The position numbers were made by a program, and so were the translations under genes. The notes beneath the pieces are model-generated. The model did no database searches and was not told the DNA's origin. It worked only from the letters and a program-made list of their open reading frames with translations. A stretch of DNA of 64,000 bases from Mesobacillus subterraneus (GTDB lineage Bacteria; Bacillota; Bacilli; Bacillales; Cytobacillaceae): positions 1-64,000 of the forward strand of contig NZ_RSFW01000037.1 of NCBI RefSeq assembly GCF_003937825.1, given 5' to 3'. Shown here in pieces: positions 60,210 to 64,000 of the stretch (position 1 is the first letter of the stretch; the number at the start of each line of letters is the position of its first letter).

Positions 60210-61316
60210 ATGGATATGTTTGAACAAATTCGAGAGCACGAACAAGTGGTTTTTTGTAATGACGAGGCAACAGGACTGAAGGCGATTATCGCTATTCATA
60301 GCACGCGATTAGGGCCAGCACTGGGCGGATGCAGGATGTATCCATATAAATCAGTGGATGATGCACTGGAGGATGTACTGCGGCTTTCCAAAGGGATGAC
60401 CTATAAATGTGCTGCTGCGGATGTTGATTTTGGCGGAGGAAAAGCGGTCATCATCGGCGACCCTGCCAAGGATAAGAGCCCGGAATTGTTCAGGGCGTTC
60501 GGCCAGTTTGTTGAATCGATACAGGGACGTTTCTATACAGGAACTGATATGGGAACAGAACCGGAGGATTTCGTCCATGCTTTAAAAGAAACAAACTGCA
60601 TTGTCGGTGTGGATGAAGTATACGGCGGCAGCGGCGACTCTTCTGTCCCGACTGCACAGGGTGTCATTTACGGCCTTCAGGCAACGAGCAAAGCACTTTG
60701 GGGAACGGATGATTTATCTGGAAGATCGTATTCCATCCAGGGCCTTGGAAAGGTCGGGTACAAGGTGGCGGAATACCTTCTTGAAAACGGGGCAGACCTG
60801 TTTGTGACGGATATCAATCAAAAGGCAATCGACCAGATTGTCCAGAAGGCGCAGGAAATGGGCGCAGGAATCAAGGTTGTAAGCAGCGATGAAATCTATT
60901 CGCAGCCTGCAGACATCTTCATTCCATGTGCAATGGGCGGAATCATCAATGATGAAACAATTCCCCAGCTGCAGGTAAAAGCAGTGGTAGGATCTGCGAA
61001 TAACCAGCTCAAGGAAGTCCGACATGGGCTTGTCCTTCAGGAAAAAGGGATCCTTTATGCTCCGGATTATATCGTCAATGCCGGCGGCTTGATCCAGGTT
61101 GCAGATGAGCTGTATTCACCGAATAAAGAGCGCGTCCTGAGAAAAACAAAAGCAATCTATAATTCACTATTAAATGTATATCGACAGGCTGAAAGTGAAG
61201 GCATCACGACCGTTGAAGCAGCCAATAAATTCTGTGAAAGCCGGATTGAAGCAAGAACGAGAAGGAATAGCTTCTTCTCTCACATGAAGCGACCAAAATG
61301 GGCCGTGAGAATGTAA
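60210..61316 (+). CDS. Phenylalanine dehydrogenase (Glu/Leu/Phe/Val DH family)
   Basis: 368 residues; NAD-dependent oxidative deamination. Catalytic Lys66 (GMTYKC) and Lys78 (DFGGGK), Asp113, and Rossmann GLGKVG (about 178). Leu dehydrogenases carry an Ala and a Val at two side-chain-pocket positions; here they are Gly111 (FYTGTDMGT) and Leu294 ([11 protein letters not shown]), the pair known from Bacillus phenylalanine dehydrogenases. [10 protein letters not shown] also matches that group rather than AAGLNLGGGK of LeuDH. AAGGGGG precedes ATG. Regulated probably by CcpA and the shared palindrome. Confidence 0.85.
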   Translation: MDMFEQIREHEQVVFCNDEATGLKAIIAIHSTRLGPALGGCRMYPYKSVDDALEDVLRLSKGMTYKCAAADVDFGGGKAVIIGDPAKDKSPELFRAFGQFVESIQGRFYTGTDMGTEPEDFVHALKETNCIVGVDEVYGGSGDSSVPTAQGVIYGLQATSKALWGTDDLSGRSYSIQGLGKVGYKVAEYLLENGADLFVTDINQKAIDQIVQKAQEMGAGIKVVSSDEIYSQPADIFIPCAMGGIINDETIPQLQVKAVVGSANNQLKEVRHGLVLQEKGILYAPDYIVNAGGLIQVADELYSPNKERVLRKTKAIYNSLLNVYRQAESEGITTVEAANKFCESRIEARTRRNSFFSHMKRPKWAVRM

Positions 61317-61350
61317 TAGAATCCGAGATTTTTAGAAAAAGGGTGAGCCG

Positions 61351-62418
61351 ATGGATAAGGATTTTCCGATTTTTCAAGTGATGGACCAGAACGGAAACAT
61401 TGTGTCCGAGGAATATAAGGATTTAGTGACGGAAGAACGAGTGAAAAAGTTCTACGCTGAAATGGTCAGGATCCGCACGCTGGACAGGAAATCAGTCAGC
61501 CTCCAGCGCCAGGGCCGAATTGGAACATATGCGCCATTCGAAGGTCAGGAAGCATCACAGGTTGGAACAGCTGTCGCGCTTGAAAGCGATGACTGGATGT
61601 TCCCGACATACCGTGATCACGGAGCAGCCATGGTATTTGGCCATTCGCTGAGAAATATTCTGCTGTTCTGGAATGGGCGGAATGAAGGCTGTGTTCCACC
61701 GGACGGAAAGAAAATCTTCCCGCCGGCAATCCCAATTGCCACACAGATTCCGCACGCGGCCGGTGCCGCTTTTGCCGAAAAACAAAAAGGAACAAAGAAT
61801 GCGGCGATTTGCTACTTTGGCGATGGGGCGACCTCTGAGGGTGATTTCCATGAAGGGTTGAACTTTGCGAGTGTCTTCAAGTCACCTGTCGTTTATTTTT
61901 GCCAGAATAACCAGTATGCGATTTCAGTTCCAATCAGCAAGCAGATGAACTCTGCTACGATTGCCCAAAAAGCACTGGCATATGATATTCCGGGTGTCAG
62001 GATTGATGGCAATGATGTATTTGCCGTTTTTGTGGAAACTGAAAAAGCACTGGATCGTGCGCGTAACGGCCAGGGACCGACACTTATTGAAGCGATGACG
62101 TGGAGATATGGCTCGCACACAACAGCTGATGACGCATCGAAATACCGTGACCAGGGTGAAAGCGTGATGAAGCGGCTGGAAACAGATCCGCTGTTGAGAC
62201 TGGAACGCTGGATGAAGAATGAAGGCATTTTTGATGAGGCCTGGGTGAAGGAAATCGAAGAGCAGGCAGCAACTGAAATTGATGCAGCAGTACAGGAGAT
62301 GGAAAGCTTCCCTGCAGCTGATCCAGCAGTGATTTTTGATTATGTATTTGAAAAACCAACATGGACCATCGAGAAGCAAAAACGTGAATATCTCGAGCTG
62401 ATCGGAGGTGAAGCATGA
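61351..62418 (+). CDS. 2-oxoacid dehydrogenase E1 component, alpha subunit
   Basis: 355 residues. Thiamine diphosphate motif GDGATSEGDFHEGLN...FFCQNN-type (about 151-185) and phosphorylation-loop-like YRYGSHTTADD segment. Closest in look to pyruvate/branched-chain E1 alpha. Its place behind phenylalanine dehydrogenase suggests phenylpyruvate as substrate; not provable from sequence. ATG after AAAGGGTGAG. Confidence 0.9.
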   Translation: MDKDFPIFQVMDQNGNIVSEEYKDLVTEERVKKFYAEMVRIRTLDRKSVSLQRQGRIGTYAPFEGQEASQVGTAVALESDDWMFPTYRDHGAAMVFGHSLRNILLFWNGRNEGCVPPDGKKIFPPAIPIATQIPHAAGAAFAEKQKGTKNAAICYFGDGATSEGDFHEGLNFASVFKSPVVYFCQNNQYAISVPISKQMNSATIAQKALAYDIPGVRIDGNDVFAVFVETEKALDRARNGQGPTLIEAMTWRYGSHTTADDASKYRDQGESVMKRLETDPLLRLERWMKNEGIFDEAWVKEIEEQAATEIDAAVQEMESFPAADPAVIFDYVFEKPTWTIEKQKREYLELIGGEA

Positions 62419-63413
62419 TGAATACAGCGCTTCAGACTAAGACTTTGACGCTAGTACAGGCAATCACCGATGGACTTGATACCATGCTTGGTGAAAGCAA
62501 GGAAGTCATTTTACTCGGGGAAGACATCGGGAAGAACGGCGGGGTATTCCGCGCCACGGACGGATTGCAGGAAAAATATGGCGAGGACAGGGTGATTGAT
62601 ACTCCTTTGAGTGAAGCTGGTTTTGTCGGTGCAGCCATCGGCATGGCGGTTAACGGTTTCCGTCCGGTAGTGGAAATTCAGTTCCTCGGGTTCATTTATC
62701 CAGCCTACGAACAGATCATGACTCATGCTTCAAGGCTGAGAATGAGGACAATGGGCCATTTTACCGTGCCAATGGTCATCCGCGCTCCATATGGTGCAGG
62801 AGTTCGCGCTCCGGAAATCCATTGTGACAGCACAGAATCCCTTTTTACCCATATGCCGGGAATGAAGGTCGTCTGTCCATCCAATGCTTACGATGCAAAG
62901 GGCTTGATGATAGCCGCGATTGAAGACCCTGATCCGGTGCTGTTCCTAGAACCAATGAGAAGCTATCGTTCTTCCCGTGACGAGGTGCCGGAAGGGAAGT
63001 ATACAGTTGAAATCGGCAAAGGCAAAAAGCTGACTGAAGGCGAAGATGTCACTGTCATAGCCTGGGGAGCGATGGTGCCTGTAGCCATGAAAGCGGCTCA
63101 GGATATGAAGGAAAAGGGCGTCGAATGTGAAGTTCTTGATTTGAGGACGCTCTATCCGATTGACAAGGATCTGGTGATTGAGTCAGTCCAGAAAACAGGC
63201 CGCACAGTGATCGTCCATGAAGCTCATGCGACTGGCGGAACTGGCAGTGATCTGATCTCACTGATCAATGACGAAGCCTTTTTGTATCAAAAGGCGCCTG
63301 CCGCGAGAGTTACAGGCTATGATACGCCTGTGCCATACTTTGGGTTTGAAGACCATTATCTGCCGACCCCGAGAAGAGTCGCAGCAGCAATCGAGAAAGT
63401 GATGAAGTTTTAG
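62415..63413 (+). CDS. 2-oxoacid dehydrogenase E1 component, beta subunit
   Basis: 332 residues, transketolase-type pyrimidine-binding and C-terminal domains (LGEDIGKNGGVFRATDGL, FYPAYEQ-like FIYPAYEQIMTHASRLRMRT, EVLDLRTLYPID, VIVHEAHATGG). Overlaps the E1 alpha stop (ATGATG), implying coupled translation. Confidence 0.92.
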   Translation: MMNTALQTKTLTLVQAITDGLDTMLGESKEVILLGEDIGKNGGVFRATDGLQEKYGEDRVIDTPLSEAGFVGAAIGMAVNGFRPVVEIQFLGFIYPAYEQIMTHASRLRMRTMGHFTVPMVIRAPYGAGVRAPEIHCDSTESLFTHMPGMKVVCPSNAYDAKGLMIAAIEDPDPVLFLEPMRSYRSSRDEVPEGKYTVEIGKGKKLTEGEDVTVIAWGAMVPVAMKAAQDMKEKGVECEVLDLRTLYPIDKDLVIESVQKTGRTVIVHEAHATGGTGSDLISLINDEAFLYQKAPAARVTGYDTPVPYFGFEDHYLPTPRRVAAAIEKVMKF

Positions 63414-63424
63414 GAGGCGTGCCA

Positions 63425-64000
63425 ATGGTTGAAGTAAAGCTCCATGACATAGGGGAAGGGATGACAGAAGCGGATATCAACTGCTACCTGGTGAAGCCCG
63501 GCGATTTCGTCAAAGCCGATGACCCATTGGTAGAAGTCCAGACAGATAAAATGACCGCGGAGATCCCTGCTCCCCGTTCCGGTATCGTAAAAGAATTGTT
63601 GCTGAATCCAGGCCAGACCGTAAAAGTCGGGACAACACTCCTGATCATGGAAGACAGTTCCGCCGCTGGAAAAGCAAGTGAGCCTCAACGGATGAAAGAA
63701 AGTGCAATTGCTGAACCTGTTAAGGCAGCAGTGAATCTTTTGAACAGGCCTGTTGAAGGGATAATGCCTGAAACTCCTAATAGCGCGTCAAAACGCATCC
63801 TTGCTTCTCCTTATACAAGAAAAATTGCCCGGGAAAATAACGTGAATATCGTAGAAGTAACCGGTTCAGGGCCAGCCGGAAGGATTACAGATGAGGATGT
63901 ACTGGCGTTTGTGAAATTTAGAGAAACTGGGGTTGCGAACCCTTCGGAAGTGCATTCCGAACAACAGGTTCCGATGGTTTCGCAACCAGGTTCTGAAGAG
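63425..64000 (+). CDS. Dihydrolipoamide acyltransferase E2 component (cut by window end)
   Basis: The first 192 codons are visible. Lipoyl domain (1-76) with the lipoylated Lys in VQTDKMTAEIP (about 43), a flexible linker, and the peripheral E3-binding domain (ASPYTRKIARENNVNIVEV...GRITDEDVLAFV, about 123-160). The catalytic acyltransferase domain is beyond the window. AGGAGGCG precedes ATG. With E1 alpha/beta it forms one 2-oxoacid dehydrogenase operon. Confidence 0.92.
   Translation, partial: MVEVKLHDIGEGMTEADINCYLVKPGDFVKADDPLVEVQTDKMTAEIPAPRSGIVKELLLNPGQTVKVGTTLLIMEDSSAAGKASEPQRMKESAIAEPVKAAVNLLNRPVEGIMPETPNSASKRILASPYTRKIARENNVNIVEVTGSGPAGRITDEDVLAFVKFRETGVANPSEVHSEQQVPMVSQPGSEE

Noticed and set aside
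1-64000. tRNA, rRNA or tmRNA genes
   Set aside because: I saw no cloverleaf with CCA-end context or rRNA sequence on either strand by eye; a covariance search would be needed to exclude small RNAs.

Overview
The window is chromosomal DNA of a low-to-moderate GC, endospore-forming Bacillaceae (Bacillus sensu lato). The basis is the hflX-ynbB-glnR-glnA block, GlnR-type operators, a perfect CcpA cre-like box, strong AGGAGG ribosome binding sites, frequent TTG/GTG starts, and a Bacillus-type phenylacetate (paa) cluster. I could not assign a species.

Layout. 1-200: tail end of an IS3-family element. 230-835: a TRIC/UPF0126 membrane protein. 1017-5493: hflX, ynbB, glnR, glnA. About 5451-40051: a ~34.6 kb HK97-type siphoprophage integrated in the 3' end of glnA. 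It runs integrase, ImmA-like protease and CI-like repressor (minus strand); then Cro and early genes, DnaD-like replication protein, BRO/ANT antirepressor, ArpU regulator and a second small tyrosine recombinase; then an accessory block (DUF3800 protein, coiled-coil protein, membrane protein). After that come HNH, terminase, portal, protease, capsid, connectors, tail tube, tail chaperones with a -1 frameshift, a tape measure interrupted by a group I intron with a GIY-YIG endonuclease, baseplate and fibre, XkdW/XkdX-like proteins, XhlA, holin and amidase. The right arm carries lysogeny cargo: an SH3b protein, a secreted metzincin-like protease, further membrane or exported proteins and a secreted fibronectin-III protein. 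The displaced host glnA 3' end and a terminator lie at 40042-40136.

40621-52093 is the paa cluster: paaK, paaABCD, an EthD protein, two PaaF-like hydratases, paaG, an aldehyde dehydrogenase, paaH, paaJ and paaX. 52378-56143 holds a P1 peptidase, a nitroreductase, a lipoprotein, a gamma-carbonic-anhydrase-fold protein and a nitronate monooxygenase/FabK-like enzyme. 56586-59403 is a TrpXYZ-like ABC importer. 59759-64000 holds a hotdog thioesterase, a phenylalanine-type amino acid dehydrogenase and the E1 alpha, E1 beta and (cut) E2 genes of a 2-oxoacid dehydrogenase complex.

How it fits together. The amino acid dehydrogenase carries the Gly/Leu specificity pair of phenylalanine dehydrogenases. 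I therefore infer a route Phe -> phenylpyruvate -> phenylacetyl-CoA (E1/E2/E3) -> paa ring epoxidation and beta-oxidation. Supporting this, the same ATAACGTTAT palindrome sits in the control regions of paaK, the ABC importer and the thioesterase/dehydrogenase unit, which suggests one regulon, possibly under PaaX. Within the prophage the least ordinary items are the glnA attachment site recoded only at synonymous positions, the group I intron, a duplicated 38-bp leader plus terminator module flanking the antirepressor, an antisense pair of Spo0E-like phosphatase genes, and the DUF3800/membrane-protein accessory block.
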